A DNA stretch of 64,000 nt from Metabacillus litoralis. Lineage in GTDB: Bacteria > Bacillota > Bacilli > Bacillales > Bacillaceae. Position numbers and translations under genes: made by a program. Positions 27,303 through 36,313 of the stretch are shown piece by piece. Where the stretch lies: the NCBI RefSeq assembly GCF_007994985.1, contig NZ_VOQF01000001.1, positions 496,001 through 560,000 on the forward strand, given 5' to 3'. The notes under the pieces are model-generated. The model was not told the origin of the DNA. It saw only the letters and a list, made by a program, of their open reading frames with translations, and did no database searches. Position 1 is the first letter of the stretch; the number at the start of each line of letters is the position of its first letter.

Positions 27303-27394
27303 CATTATGTTAGTTATTCAGTTTTTCTTCATGCAATCCTCGTAAAGCCTTTACTAATCAAAAATGCCTGATTACACAAATCGGAGGGATACAA

Positions 27395-28156
27395 ATGAAT
27401 GATGTTATTACAACATTAACAAGTCACCGCTCGTTTCGTAAATATAAAGATCAACAAATACCTAAAGACCATCTCGAGGCCATTCTTAACTCAGCTCAAT
27501 CAGCACCATCTTGGATTCATGGACAGCAAGTATCTATAATAGTTGTCCAAGACAAGGAACGAAAAGCAAAACTTGCAGATTATTGTGGAAATCAAAAGCA
27601 CATTATTGAAGCTCCAACCTTTCTTGTTTTTTGTGCTGATTTCAACAGAGCGAAAATTGCTAGTGAAATTGAAAAAGTACCATTTAATGCAATAGATGAT
27701 ACTGATATGCTTCTTGTTGGTGCAACTGACGTAGGAATTGCACTTAGTAACGCGATTGCAGCGTCAGAATCTTTAGGACTAGGAACAGTGCCTATCGGCG
27801 GCATCCGTCGTAAACCTCTAAATGTAATAGAATTATTGAATTTACCTAAATATGTGATTCCAATTGCAGGATTGTGTGTTGGTTATGGCTTAAATGATCC
27901 TGGCTTAAATCCACGATTACCTAAAAACGCTTTTGTTCACAATGAAGAATATGACAACAACCAAACATCTTATATCAACACATACAATGAGACATTTAGG
28001 CAGCATCAGCTTAAAAAGTCAAACGGTGAAAGAGATGTAACCTGGACTAATAAAATCTCAGGTTTTTATAAAGAAAAGCATTATAACCACAACTATTCAG
28101 ATGTACCAAAAATGTTAAAACAGCAAGGCTTCACCTGCAAAGATGTAGAAAAGTAA
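27395..28156 (+). CDS. NfrA-type NADPH-dependent FMN oxidoreductase (nitroreductase family)
   Basis: A 253-residue flavoprotein of the oxygen-insensitive nitroreductase family that reduces nitro compounds, quinones or free flavin with NAD(P)H. FMN-contact motifs are HRSFRKYKDQ near the start, SAQSAPSW, and the GLGTVPIGGIR loop (residues ~130-140). The C-terminal arm with YNETFR and YKEKHY is that of the NfrA/YcnD group, dimeric with FMN at the interface. GGAGGG precedes the ATG. It is monocistronic, followed by a strong terminator. In B. subtilis the nfrA genes respond to thiol stress; no regulatory site was identified here. Confidence 0.9.
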   Translation: MNDVITTLTSHRSFRKYKDQQIPKDHLEAILNSAQSAPSWIHGQQVSIIVVQDKERKAKLADYCGNQKHIIEAPTFLVFCADFNRAKIASEIEKVPFNAIDDTDMLLVGATDVGIALSNAIAASESLGLGTVPIGGIRRKPLNVIELLNLPKYVIPIAGLCVGYGLNDPGLNPRLPKNAFVHNEEYDNNQTSYINTYNETFRQHQLKKSNGERDVTWTNKISGFYKEKHYNHNYSDVPKMLKQQGFTCKDVEK

Positions 28157-28194
28157 AATTCATATTACAACGGTGGTTAAACTTCGAATAATTT

Positions 28195-28237
28195 CTGTTT
28201 TCTGTCAACCTTTTTATCAAAAGTTGACAGAAAACAG
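28195..28237 (+). terminator. Terminator of the nitroreductase gene
   Basis: A perfect 15-pair stem, CTGTTTTCTGTCAAC with GTTGACAGAAAACAG, 40 bases after the stop. Confidence 0.85.
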
Positions 28238-28340
28238 TATTTATCCAAAAAAGTGGATTTAAAACAAAAAAAAGGGTTAAGAAATGTAATAACAGGGTAT
28301 TAGTTAATGATGAAACTGTATTGGAGGAATTTTTAAGTAT

Positions 28341-28484
28341 ATGAATAATAAAAGCATGGATACCACAAACAACCAAGAGCTTATTGAACTTGTTAAAGAA
28401 GCATTAAACTCTGATGTTAGTAAAGAAGAATTCAAACAATACATTGAGTTAAAAAAGCTAGAAATGAAAAAACATATGAACTAA
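28341..28484 (+). CDS. Sin-domain anti-repressor-like micro-protein (47 aa)
   Basis: A 47-codon ORF whose centre, ELVKEALNSDVSKEEFKQYI, closely follows the C-terminal dimerisation hairpin of SinR (LVRDA..GVSKKQFREFL) and of SinI. It lacks any helix-turn-helix, so it could act by hetero-dimerising with a SinR-like repressor, as SinI does. A GGAGG motif lies 13 bases before the ATG, which is longer than usual. The next ATG (codon 6) lacks a better site. It is followed by its own strong terminator, supporting a real transcript. It is a second, diverged member beside the SinI-like gene at 13.4 kb. Confidence 0.72.
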   Translation: MNNKSMDTTNNQELIELVKEALNSDVSKEEFKQYIELKKLEMKKHMN

Positions 28485-28485
28485 A

Positions 28486-28536
28486 GCAAAGGCAGATAAA
28501 CTGTTTACAAAATTTAAACAGCTTATCTGCCTTTGC
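28486..28536 (+). terminator. Terminator of the Sin-domain micro-gene
   Basis: GCAAAGGCAGATAA pairs with TTATCTGCCTTTGC, with inner CTGTTT/AAACAG pairing, two bases after the stop codon. Confidence 0.88.
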
Positions 28537-28551
28537 ATTTAAATTTATAAA

Positions 28552-28720
28552 TTAGGGCTGTTAAACAAAGTTGATGGTTTCCGATACAGGTATTCGCTTT
28601 CCTTGGGCTATCCGGGAGTATCCCTCGAAGAAGCGGTGCCCGTGAGGTCTCCACTAGACATGCACCCCCCTCAGGACACTTCATATATACACTACAATCA
28701 ACAAAGTTTAAAAATCAACT
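28552..28720. repeat. Degenerate GC-rich Bacillaceae interspersed repeat
   Basis: A GC-rich block (TCCGGGAGTATCCCTC, GCGGTGCCCGTGAGGTC) in AT-rich DNA, flanked by AAACAAAGTTGAT and ATCAACAAAGTTT. It looks like a relative of the 3.1-kb copy and the inner part of the 48.7-kb element. The open frame across it on the plus strand is not considered a gene. Confidence 0.6.
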
Positions 28721-28742
28721 TATACATAGCTATGAAGCCTAC

Positions 28743-29024
28743 TTATTTCATTTGCTTAAATTGTTCTATAAAATGCTGTGGACTCGTTTTTACTGTATAT
28801 GAATACATCCCTTTCGTTGTATGTAGGTATAATAAACCCATTTCTTCTGAAGAGAAGAAACGAAAAGAGATATCTAAAACTTCTTCAAGTAAAAATGAAT
28901 CAAAAGAAGTAACAACTCGTTCACAGGACAATGTGATCTTATGTTCTTCTTCTTTATGAAGCTGTGTATTATCTTCAATTTTCCTATTCACTATTACATA
29001 TGGTATTTTAGCGATAATTTCCAC
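28743..29024 (-). CDS. Hypothetical protein, possible PH-like fold (93 aa)
   Basis: A 93-residue protein beginning with GTG, with AGGAGGG five bases upstream. The segment from LSCERVVTSF to FIEQFKQ alternates short beta strands and ends in an amphipathic helix, a layout that resembles small bacterial PH-like domains (SunI/YnzG type). I cannot confirm the family. No membrane segment is seen. It lies immediately upstream of helD on the same strand (23-base gap), so the two may be co-transcribed in the order small gene last: helD is read first and this gene follows it. Confidence 0.65.
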   Translation of the reverse strand: MEIIAKIPYVIVNRKIEDNTQLHKEEEHKITLSCERVVTSFDSFLLEEVLDISFRFFSSEEMGLLYLHTTKGMYSYTVKTSPQHFIEQFKQMK

Positions 29025-29047
29025 ATTGCCCTCCTATTTCTTAGATT

Positions 29048-31372
29048 TTATTCTTCAATATAAAGGTCTCGAGAAACATCCTTTACAAAAGATGTGAGCT
29101 CCCCTTCATAAAAAATAGATAATTCATGCATAGCTCTTGTACAGGCTGTATAAAACAGATTTCTTAATGATTCAGCTTCATAAGCTGTATTCGAAGCATT
29201 AAATATAATAACAGCATCGAATTCAATTCCTTTTGCCAAATATGCTGGTATAATGACAATACCTTTATCAAATTCATTACTTCGTTTATCAACTAAATGA
29301 ACATCAATAAACCCCTTTAGTAGCTCATAAACTGTATTACTTTCTTCAGCTGTTTTACAAATAATAGCAATACTTTTATATTCAGGTAGAAGATTAATCT
29401 TTTCAATGATTCCGTTTATAATGTCGTCTATAGATTGTTTTTTTATAACAACAGGCTTTTGCCCTTGTCTGTTAAAAGGAATAATCTCTGTATCTTTATT
29501 TACTAACATCTCACTTGTGAAGTTCACAATTTCAAATGTCGAACGATAACTTCTATTTAATTCGATTTTTTCAGTTTTTTCTTCTTCAAACAACTGTGAA
29601 AGTGCACCCAAACCTGTGTAGGATTGGTGAGCATAAATTGCCTGATTACTATCACCCAGTACTGTAAACTTCGCATTAGGAAACAGATGTTTTAAAAAAG
29701 AAAATTGAAATGCTGAATAATCTTGAGCTTCATCTATAAAAACATATTTTACAGTTGTATTTACTTTAAATCCTTCTATTTTTTCCTTTAAATACAAAAA
29801 CGGTGTAGCATCTTCGTATGGAATCTTCCCTTCTTCTATCTCTGCAACGGTATATTCCCCTATACGTTTCCAATCGTTTTTCTCTAAGGTTTTACTTTGA
29901 CTAAGCTCAAATAATTGCTGATAAATTGCTTTCATATTAATAAATGAATATGATTTAATTCCTTTTTTTACTGCAACTAAGTTTCTTTTAACTACATATT
30001 TACTCAATAGCTCCTGCTCACGGTCATAATCATCAAAGGTTTCTTGAGAAAATCTTTTTTGTTTACTTAATTTCTCAAAGTAAAATTGGTATTCATCTTT
30101 ACTTAAAAATTGAATTTCTTCTTCTACCCACTGTTTTACTCGTTCACGTTTTTCCACCTTCTTTATTTCATCTAACAGCCACTCTTCCAAAAGCTTTATA
30201 CGATTAGTTATAGTGATTGCAGAATCCAGAGAGTAAAAATAAGAATAAATTTCTTCCGATTTAAAAAGAATTTCACCCCTGAAAAGAATATCATTAAAGA
30301 TTAACCCTTGTTTGCTTAAATATTTAAGGTAATCTTCAATCATTTCCATATATTCAAAAGAAGATTTATATTTTGTTGCTTTTTTACGTAATAGAAGACT
30401 TTCATCATTTTTTGCAGTTAGCATATACTCCATTTGTGTGAATAAATCTTCAACTTCAAATTCGTTTCCAAGTGAGTGTTGCAAATAATTTTGAAATGTT
30501 GTTTGCTGCATATTTTCTTCACCAAGCTCTGGTAATACATTGCGTATATAACTATTAAACATTGTATTTGGTGAAAATAATAATATTTCTTCAGCTTCTA
30601 GGCTATCTCGATATTTATATAATAGGTAAGCCACTCGTTGAAGTGCAGCAGAGGTTTTTCCACTACCTGCAGTTCCTTGCACAATTAAAAGCTTTCCTTT
30701 TTCATTACGAATTACTTTATTTTGCTCCTGCTGAATCGTCGCAACAATACTTTTCATTTGTGAATCAGATTGCTTTCCTAATACCTCTTGTAGTAATTCA
30801 TCTCCGATTGTTACTCCTGTGTCGAACATGGCTTTTATGAATCCATTTTTTATTATGAATTGGCGCTTTAGCTTCAATTCACCACTAATACATCCACCTG
30901 GTGCAGTAAAATGAGCTGAACCTAAACTGTAATCATAGTACAGGCTTGAAATAGGTGCTCGCCAATCATATACTAAAAATTCATCTGTATTCTGATCAAT
31001 ATAAGAAGCAATACCTAAATATATACTTTCTACCTCATCATCTCCATCCTCTTTAAAGTCGATGCGAGCAAAATAAGGGGATTCAACAAGTCTTGTTAAA
31101 TTTTTAAAATCACGATCAAGATGTTTATGACGATGTTCTTTTTCAGCTAAAAATTCAGCTTGTTGTTTAATACTAGTAGCTGTTTCCCCTGCTTCAACTG
31201 CGTCGTCTAAGTTAACTGTTACATCTTCCCAAAAGTTTTTTCTTATTGAAACAATATCAGTTTTCATCGATGAAGCTTGTGCTCTTAGCTCAGAAAGATT
31301 TTGTTTCATTTTCTTTATTACAGAGTTAATCCTAGCTTGTTCTTCGGTTAAATCTATCTCAAATTGATCCAT
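29048..31372 (-). CDS. helD: RNA polymerase recycling motor HelD
   Basis: A 774-residue superfamily 1 helicase-like ATPase, the same length as B. subtilis HelD (YvgS). HelD binds core RNA polymerase and uses ATP to release stalled or terminated complexes from DNA. Visible parts are a long N-terminal coiled coil (about 5-80, charged heptads) that enters the secondary channel, Walker A GTAGSGKT (near 235), a helical insertion, motif II FIDEAQD, motif III LGDSNQAIY, motif IV-V RSTFEIVNFT, and motif VI region AKGIEFDAVI..FYTACTRAMHEL. The ribosome-binding site before ATG 31372 is weak. It is followed by the small PH-like gene. Confidence 0.95.
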   Translation of the reverse strand: MDQFEIDLTEEQARINSVIKKMKQNLSELRAQASSMKTDIVSIRKNFWEDVTVNLDDAVEAGETATSIKQQAEFLAEKEHRHKHLDRDFKNLTRLVESPYFARIDFKEDGDDEVESIYLGIASYIDQNTDEFLVYDWRAPISSLYYDYSLGSAHFTAPGGCISGELKLKRQFIIKNGFIKAMFDTGVTIGDELLQEVLGKQSDSQMKSIVATIQQEQNKVIRNEKGKLLIVQGTAGSGKTSAALQRVAYLLYKYRDSLEAEEILLFSPNTMFNSYIRNVLPELGEENMQQTTFQNYLQHSLGNEFEVEDLFTQMEYMLTAKNDESLLLRKKATKYKSSFEYMEMIEDYLKYLSKQGLIFNDILFRGEILFKSEEIYSYFYSLDSAITITNRIKLLEEWLLDEIKKVEKRERVKQWVEEEIQFLSKDEYQFYFEKLSKQKRFSQETFDDYDREQELLSKYVVKRNLVAVKKGIKSYSFINMKAIYQQLFELSQSKTLEKNDWKRIGEYTVAEIEEGKIPYEDATPFLYLKEKIEGFKVNTTVKYVFIDEAQDYSAFQFSFLKHLFPNAKFTVLGDSNQAIYAHQSYTGLGALSQLFEEEKTEKIELNRSYRSTFEIVNFTSEMLVNKDTEIIPFNRQGQKPVVIKKQSIDDIINGIIEKINLLPEYKSIAIICKTAEESNTVYELLKGFIDVHLVDKRSNEFDKGIVIIPAYLAKGIEFDAVIIFNASNTAYEAESLRNLFYTACTRAMHELSIFYEGELTSFVKDVSRDLYIEE

Positions 31373-31783
31373 AGAAACCCGCCTTATTTATATAATTTAT
31401 AGATTACTCCTATAAGTTAAAAAATTAAATTTCACCAATGATTAAAACCATTTTTAACATAACTAAAAACTTATATTATAGTAATCAATTCGAGGAATAT
31501 CATAAAATTCCTACTATAATTTGTCTTTGTATAAATTTAGTTTATATTTATATATTTCATGTTCACGTATTAGAATTTTTTTTTTGAAAATTTCATAAAA
31601 TTGGTTATATCAAAAATGATTGCAAATCTAATTATGCTAAAGGTAATAATTTAACGGTATCACTTATTCTTACACTACACAAATAATTAATATATTAGTT
31701 ATATAGCCGTTAAAACCGTTTCTGACAAAAATAATAAAAAGGTTGGTTGCAGTGATAATCACTACCTCCAACCTTCTTATTAT
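31373..31783. other. AT-rich gap upstream of helD with terminator at its far end
   Basis: About 410 bases. The part nearest 31784 holds a hairpin (AATAATAA..AAGGTTGG / CCAACCTT..TTATTATT, about 31732-31785) that ends the acidic-protein gene. The rest is AT-rich and shows no ORF or repeat; it must contain the helD promoter. Confidence 0.55.
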
Positions 31784-32440
31784 TTATTGCAAATCAAATT
31801 CTGATAATGAGTCCATATGGCTTGCTATCATTGCTATAATAGTGCTTGCTTCCTCTTTACTAAAAATGAAGTTCGTTTCATCTTTTATTAAGTCATCATC
31901 ATCTGTTTTAATTCTATTGATGCGTCGTAATACACCATCTCCCGTTTCTTCAACAATACCAAATTGATAAGTAACTTCTACCTCATCCTCATACTTGAAG
32001 GCCGTTACTTCCGGTGTTTCCCATTCAACATCAATTTCTTCAAAGATATCACCATCATCATCTTCTAGATATTGTTCACCTTGCTCATCAAGGTCAACTT
32101 CATACACTTCTTCGTAATCATCTTCATCATCATTCATGTAATCATGAAAACTTTCATGAACAGCATCAATAATATCCTCAATATCTGAAAGAAGAGTTCT
32201 AGAAGTTTGCTCGAATTCTAAGTCGAATGTTTCAAAATAAAATTCTTCATTATGTGGATCGAAAAATAAAGTGCAAAAATATTCACGCTCATCTTCCTCA
32301 TTTAAAACAAAGAATTCAATCCTAGGATGTTTTGCACCGCGATCGATTGACATATGTCCTACTTGATCATACTTTTCACAAATTGATTCAAGATGCTCCT
32401 GCAATTCACTACTCACACGGTCAAACCACTCTAAACTCAT
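31784..32440 (-). CDS. Acidic hypothetical protein (218 aa)
   Basis: A very acidic, soluble protein. The N-terminal ~85 residues look folded (SLEWFDRVSSEL, IEFFVL, FFDPHNEEFYFETFDLE), the middle (~100-140) is a nearly pure Asp/Glu stretch, and the C-terminal third again looks folded (VEVTYQFGIVEETG, INRIKTDDDD). I do not recognise a family and see no catalytic motif. AAAGGTGG precedes the ATG. It is monocistronic with its own terminator. Confidence 0.75.
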   Translation of the reverse strand: MSLEWFDRVSSELQEHLESICEKYDQVGHMSIDRGAKHPRIEFFVLNEEDEREYFCTLFFDPHNEEFYFETFDLEFEQTSRTLLSDIEDIIDAVHESFHDYMNDDEDDYEEVYEVDLDEQGEQYLEDDDGDIFEEIDVEWETPEVTAFKYEDEVEVTYQFGIVEETGDGVLRRINRIKTDDDDLIKDETNFIFSKEEASTIIAMIASHMDSLSEFDLQ

Positions 32441-32577
32441 CTTCCTACCACCTTTACATTATTGTCCAAACTAGTATGCCCTTTTTTTAAAAAACAAACG
32501 ATTTTTTTCAAAAAAATATCGCTCTTATTCTTACTCTTGTTTCTTTTATAGACTTTGCTTTTAGATGCACAATAATT

Positions 32578-32700
32578 AATAGCTCTTTTCCTAGGGTCCG
32601 AAGCCTCTTTGTAAGCCGCATTCCTGAAGAGTCTCCCTGGATACTGGACACACTCCTATCGCAGAAGTTTATTCCACTCCAATTATTAAATCAGTTAAAT
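32578..32700. repeat. Possible eroded interspersed repeat
   Basis: A relatively GC-rich stretch (AGGGTCCGAAGCCTC, GAGTCTCCCTGG, GGACACACTCC) with the flavour of the 3.1-kb repeat but no intact ends. The rest of 32441-32801 contains nothing recognisable apart from the promoter region of the coiled-coil gene. Confidence 0.3.
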
Positions 32701-32801
32701 TTTCAGATTAAACAAAGTCTAAAAAAAATAATAATCAATTAATTGGGTTAATACATAAGATAATAGTAGTATTTGAATTTTGCAGAGAGGAGTGAGTCAT
32801 T

Positions 32802-33572
32802 TTGGTATATATAAAAAACCATTCAAATCGTTCCCTATATAAGCAACCAAGTGAAATTATGGTTAAATCTAATCAAAAGTTCTTTCGAAAAAATTCATTA
32901 GAAGAGCTTCTTAATAATCAAGAAAAGGTGAATAAGTCACTTGATAAGTCTACAAAGGAAGTCAACAGTATATTAAAAGAAACTAAATTCGAACAAATTC
33001 AGCAATTCAACCATCTTGTAACACAGTTAGAAGAGCAAGAAAAGCGAACTACTCCTCTAATTGAAAATCTTGATACACAACAAAAAGTCTATGATATGTT
33101 TTTACTCCGTTTAAATAAATTAGAAAAACTACATCTTGAACTTGTTCAAAAGCATGATGATAAAGAAGTTATACATCAAGCAATGATGGATCAACTGACA
33201 ATACAAGATAATGCACTTCAAAAAATGTCCAAAAACATTGAAACCTATGCCGATCTTCATAAAGATCTAAACAATCAGATAAATACTCAACACAAAACTA
33301 ATGAAGAAATATTAAAGGCACTTGAACTTCAAGAAGCATTTCATCAAACGGTATTAGAAAAGTTAGATCAACAAGATGCTTTGAATCAAAAAACCGCTAA
33401 TGAATTAGATACTCTAAAGTCAACATTATTTGAAAGAATCAACTATGTTGTTGAGAAAATTGAAGACAACTATAAGTCAATCATCACCTACTTTGGAAAA
33501 CTATTAAAAATAGAGAAACCAGCTGTTAAAATGGAAGAGGAAAAACAGAAGGAAACAGTAGGAAGCAATTAG
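32802..33572 (+). CDS. Coiled-coil hypothetical protein (256 aa)
   Basis: A Gln/Lys/Glu-rich, almost entirely helical protein. From about residue 30 to 225 it is a long coiled coil with recurring LDxQQ/LExQE segments (NLDTQQKV, LTIQDNALQKM, ALELQEAFHQ, KLDQQDALNQ), which suggests a tandem heptad-based repeat. There is no signal peptide or membrane helix. It starts with TTG at 32802, with GAGAGGAG ahead of it. The function is unknown; such proteins in Bacillus are often structural or spore-associated, but nothing here proves that. A strong terminator follows. Confidence 0.8.
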   Translation: MVYIKNHSNRSLYKQPSEIMVKSNQKFFRKNSLEELLNNQEKVNKSLDKSTKEVNSILKETKFEQIQQFNHLVTQLEEQEKRTTPLIENLDTQQKVYDMFLLRLNKLEKLHLELVQKHDDKEVIHQAMMDQLTIQDNALQKMSKNIETYADLHKDLNNQINTQHKTNEEILKALELQEAFHQTVLEKLDQQDALNQKTANELDTLKSTLFERINYVVEKIEDNYKSIITYFGKLLKIEKPAVKMEEEKQKETVGSN

Positions 33573-33611
33573 AATAAACATACATTACACAACTTGAATC
33601 AATAGGTCGTT

Positions 33612-33647
33612 AAGCTGAAGCAGGACTTTCCTGTTGCTTCAGCTTTT
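33612..33647 (+). terminator. Terminator of the coiled-coil gene
   Basis: AAGCTGAAGCA pairs with TGCTTCAGCTT and is followed by TTTC. Confidence 0.8.
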
Positions 33648-33717
33648 CTAATTAAGTTTTATGTTGTGTTTTATGTATACTAGAAAACCACCATGAAGAT
33701 AACAAACAAACCAATTT

Positions 33718-34002
33718 CTAACATTCGAAATGTTCACCATAAACCATAGATAGCATTTGATGTGAATCATTCTCAGAGATGTCTTCATATTGCTTAGCAA
33801 AGCTTTTTAAGCTATCACAAAAACCAACGTTATCATCTCCAACACTTTCAGACCAGCTTACAAAATTACGAAAATCTTCCAAAGGATCATAAGATTCAAA
33901 TCGTGCAACCACATCAGTAGGATTTCCTAATGTAGAAACTTCAATTCCTTTATATGAGTTTATATTGTTAGGTTGTGACTTTACACAAGCATAGAAGATC
34001 AT
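33718..34002 (-). CDS. Hypothetical protein (94 aa)
   Basis: A small, mildly acidic, soluble protein (MIFYACVKSQPNN at the start, MVYGEHFEC at the end) without recognised domains. A frame opens at TTG 34008, but AAAGGAGC is only one base before that codon and seven before ATG 34002, so the ATG is chosen. It contains three cysteines with no metal-site spacing. It stands alone between two terminators. Confidence 0.65.
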   Translation of the reverse strand: MIFYACVKSQPNNINSYKGIEVSTLGNPTDVVARFESYDPLEDFRNFVSWSESVGDDNVGFCDSLKSFAKQYEDISENDSHQMLSMVYGEHFEC

Positions 34003-34107
34003 AAACAAGCTCCTTTATATTCCTTTTTCTTTAAGGTTTGTTAAAAAACTAAAAATATACAAGAGCATTGAAGGGAAGGATAAAAAAGAAACAAAGGAGG
34101 GATATAG

Positions 34108-34299
34108 ATGCCTGAAAAACATCCGAGTTTTATGTATAGTGAATATTTTGTGGATGAGCCTGGGAATTGGCATTTTAAAGAGGGGGCTCCTAAAGAATTA
34201 AAAAACGAATTACGCTCCTATCTGCAATCTTTAAATACGATTCAAGATGAACCTGGTACGATAAATAGCATACACGTACCATATCCTTATGGAGATTGA
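34108..34299 (+). CDS. Hypothetical protein (63 aa)
   Basis: A 63-residue protein with an excellent AAAGGAGGGA ribosome-binding site before the ATG and a strong terminator right after it. It is rich in aromatic residues and proline (HPSFMYSEYFVDEPGNWHF, VPYPYGD). No family is recognised. The signals around it make it a credible gene despite its size. Confidence 0.72.
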   Translation: MPEKHPSFMYSEYFVDEPGNWHFKEGAPKELKNELRSYLQSLNTIQDEPGTINSIHVPYPYGD

Positions 34300-34309
34300 G
34301 TAAAGAACA

Positions 34310-34338
34310 AAACGGCCTTATTATCATTAAGGCCGTTT
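34310..34338. terminator. Bidirectional terminator before galM
   Basis: AAACGGCCTTA pairs perfectly with TAAGGCCGTTT around a seven-base loop, between convergent genes. Confidence 0.9.
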
Positions 34339-34343
34339 CATTA

Positions 34344-35390
34344 TCAATTTGTAGTGAATTTATATTTTGTTGTAGTATTGTATTCTTCACCAACATCTAG
34401 AATACATGGTTCGAAATTAGGTTGGTTAATGGAATCAGGTAAGCCCTGTGTTTCAAGACAAATTCCTAAATATTTTTTAGCTTGTACACCTCTAATTTGA
34501 AAATCTCCTTCTAGCATGTTTGATGTATAGACAACAACACTTTCTTCGTCAGTTTCAATGATTAATTTCCGACCACTTGTCTCATCTTCTAACACAATTT
34601 CTTCATTATGGTTTTCATTCAATATAAATGGGTGATCGATTCCTTGACCAACCTTCTTAATTTGATCATCATTTGATAAGATTGCTTCTTTCAATTCTTT
34701 TTTATTTACGAAATCAAATGGTTTTTTGTCTACACTTACTTTTTCTCCTGTAGGTATAAACAATTCATTTAACTCTAAATACTCATCACTTTTCAATTTT
34801 AATTTGTGTGATAAGATATCTTTTTTGACATTTCCACTTAAATTAAAGTAAGTATGATTAGTTAGATTAATAAGGGTTTTTTTATCTGTTGTTGCAGTAT
34901 ATGTAATTGTTAATTCATTCTGATTATTAACTAAATAAGTAGCATTCACAGTAACATTACCAGGATAACCATTTTCACCATCATTACTTAATAGTGAAAA
35001 TTTTACACCTATTTCATTTTCTTTCTCTATTATTTCAGCATCCCAAACTCTTTTGTCGAATGCATTTGGTCCGCCATGAAGATGATTTGTCTTTTCATTT
35101 TGTGGTAAAGAGTACGGTTCACCATCTAATTCAAATTTACCGTTATTAATTCTTCCTGCTACTCTTCCAACGATAGAACCAAAGTAAGGTGAATGTTCTA
35201 GATACTCCTCAACAGAATCAAAGCCTAATACAACGTTTTCTAAGTTTCCATTTTTATCTGGTGTAGAAATACTTGTAATAATACATCCTAATGATATACA
35301 GTTTACTTTAAATCCTTGATCATTTTGTAATTCATAAGAATAAACTGTTTCCCCGTTAGTTTCGCCAAATCTCTCTTTTACAACCTTCAT
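34344..35390 (-). CDS. galM: Aldose 1-epimerase (mutarotase)
   Basis: A 348-residue mutarotase that interconverts alpha and beta anomers of glucose or galactose in the cytosol. Family landmarks are VVLGFDSVEEYLEHSPYFG, RVAGRINNGKFELDG (sugar-binding Arg), NHLHGG (His), the catalytic acid His in LTNHTYFNLSG, and the base Glu in GICLETQGLPDSINQ. Length is normal. AGGAGAG precedes the ATG. No galactose genes flank it. A cre-like site lies just upstream, so carbon catabolite control is plausible. Confidence 0.95.
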   Translation of the reverse strand: MKVVKERFGETNGETVYSYELQNDQGFKVNCISLGCIITSISTPDKNGNLENVVLGFDSVEEYLEHSPYFGSIVGRVAGRINNGKFELDGEPYSLPQNEKTNHLHGGPNAFDKRVWDAEIIEKENEIGVKFSLLSNDGENGYPGNVTVNATYLVNNQNELTITYTATTDKKTLINLTNHTYFNLSGNVKKDILSHKLKLKSDEYLELNELFIPTGEKVSVDKKPFDFVNKKELKEAILSNDDQIKKVGQGIDHPFILNENHNEEIVLEDETSGRKLIIETDEESVVVYTSNMLEGDFQIRGVQAKKYLGICLETQGLPDSINQPNFEPCILDVGEEYNTTTKYKFTTN

Positions 35391-35417
35391 AATTTTCTCT
35401 CCTCTATTTATTATTTA

Positions 35418-35431
35418 AGGAAGCGTTAACA
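35418..35431 (-). promoter_or_regulatory. cre-like site upstream of galM
   Basis: Read on the minus strand, TGTTAACGCTTCCT fits the catabolite-responsive element consensus at 13 of 14 positions and lies about 28-41 bases before the galM start. CcpA binding is inferred. Confidence 0.5.
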
Positions 35432-35527
35432 ATTACAATAATAGATAAACATTAATGTTTTTATTATAGCTTTATGAAGTCAAAACAACAAACTTTTCAT
35501 CTATTACTTCCAATAAGCAATAATAAT

Positions 35528-36313
35528 TTAACTCTTTTTATGATCAATTGTTCCATTTATATATCTTTCAATCTCAGCATTCGCTAATTTCCACCTTTTT
35601 GTTGGAACTTGGTGATTTGTATGTTTGAAATAAACAATTCTATATCTCCTAATCTGTTCTTTAAAATAAGTATTATATTTATTAATTAAATCTGATTTTG
35701 TGCCGTACATTAATAAAACTGGAACATTAATCTTATTTAAATCATGTATTAGGTTGGTTTGAAGAACTTCCTGATAATATTTATACCAAACACTTTTTTG
35801 TGACTTTAACATATGATGAAAAAGTTTTTTCTGTAATTTCTTATTTTTCGTATGACTTAATGCCAATATTTGTGCTAATAATCTTCTATGATGTTTAACC
35901 ATAAAAGCGCCTACCTTATGTTCCCATTGTAAAAAAGTATTCAATACAGCAGGATAACCACCAAATAAAATCAGCCCCTTGACTCGCTCTTTATAATAGA
36001 TACTTAAAAATTGAGTAATTGCTCCTCCTGCAGAATACCCACAAAGTACAGCTTTTTCAATTTCCAATTTATCCATAAAGTGAATGATTTCATCCGCGAA
36101 ATAATTTACTGAAACATTATTGGAATCAACTCTTGAACTATCTCCATGTCCACTTAAATCAGGAATGATTAACCTCATATGGTCTTTTAGTTTTTGCTGA
36201 TAATAAAATACATGTCTGCCCATACCTGGTGGATGAACAAAAATAACTGGAGTTCCTTCACCAATATCGTCATACGTAATTTTATTGCCATTTTCAAGAA
36301 TAACACTTGGCAT
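35528..36313 (-). CDS. Alpha/beta hydrolase
   Basis: A 261-residue serine hydrolase fold. The oxyanion region is FVHPPGMGRH, the strand-turn DLSGHGDSSR is typical of the fold, and the nucleophile elbow is CGYSAGG with the catalytic Ser at about residue 94. A helical cap covers ~130-195, the acid region is MYGTKSDL, and the catalytic His is in FKHTNHQVP. No signal peptide is seen, so it acts in the cytosol. Ester, lactone or peroxide-type substrates are possible. GAGGAGG precedes the ATG. Confidence 0.88.
   Translation of the reverse strand: MPSVILENGNKITYDDIGEGTPVIFVHPPGMGRHVFYYQQKLKDHMRLIIPDLSGHGDSSRVDSNNVSVNYFADEIIHFMDKLEIEKAVLCGYSAGGAITQFLSIYYKERVKGLILFGGYPAVLNTFLQWEHKVGAFMVKHHRRLLAQILALSHTKNKKLQKKLFHHMLKSQKSVWYKYYQEVLQTNLIHDLNKINVPVLLMYGTKSDLINKYNTYFKEQIRRYRIVYFKHTNHQVPTKRWKLANAEIERYINGTIDHKKS

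Noticed and set aside
28603-28959. 118-codon plus-strand ORF
   Set aside because: It starts inside a repeat and is antisense to the 93-aa gene, which has a much better ribosome-binding site.
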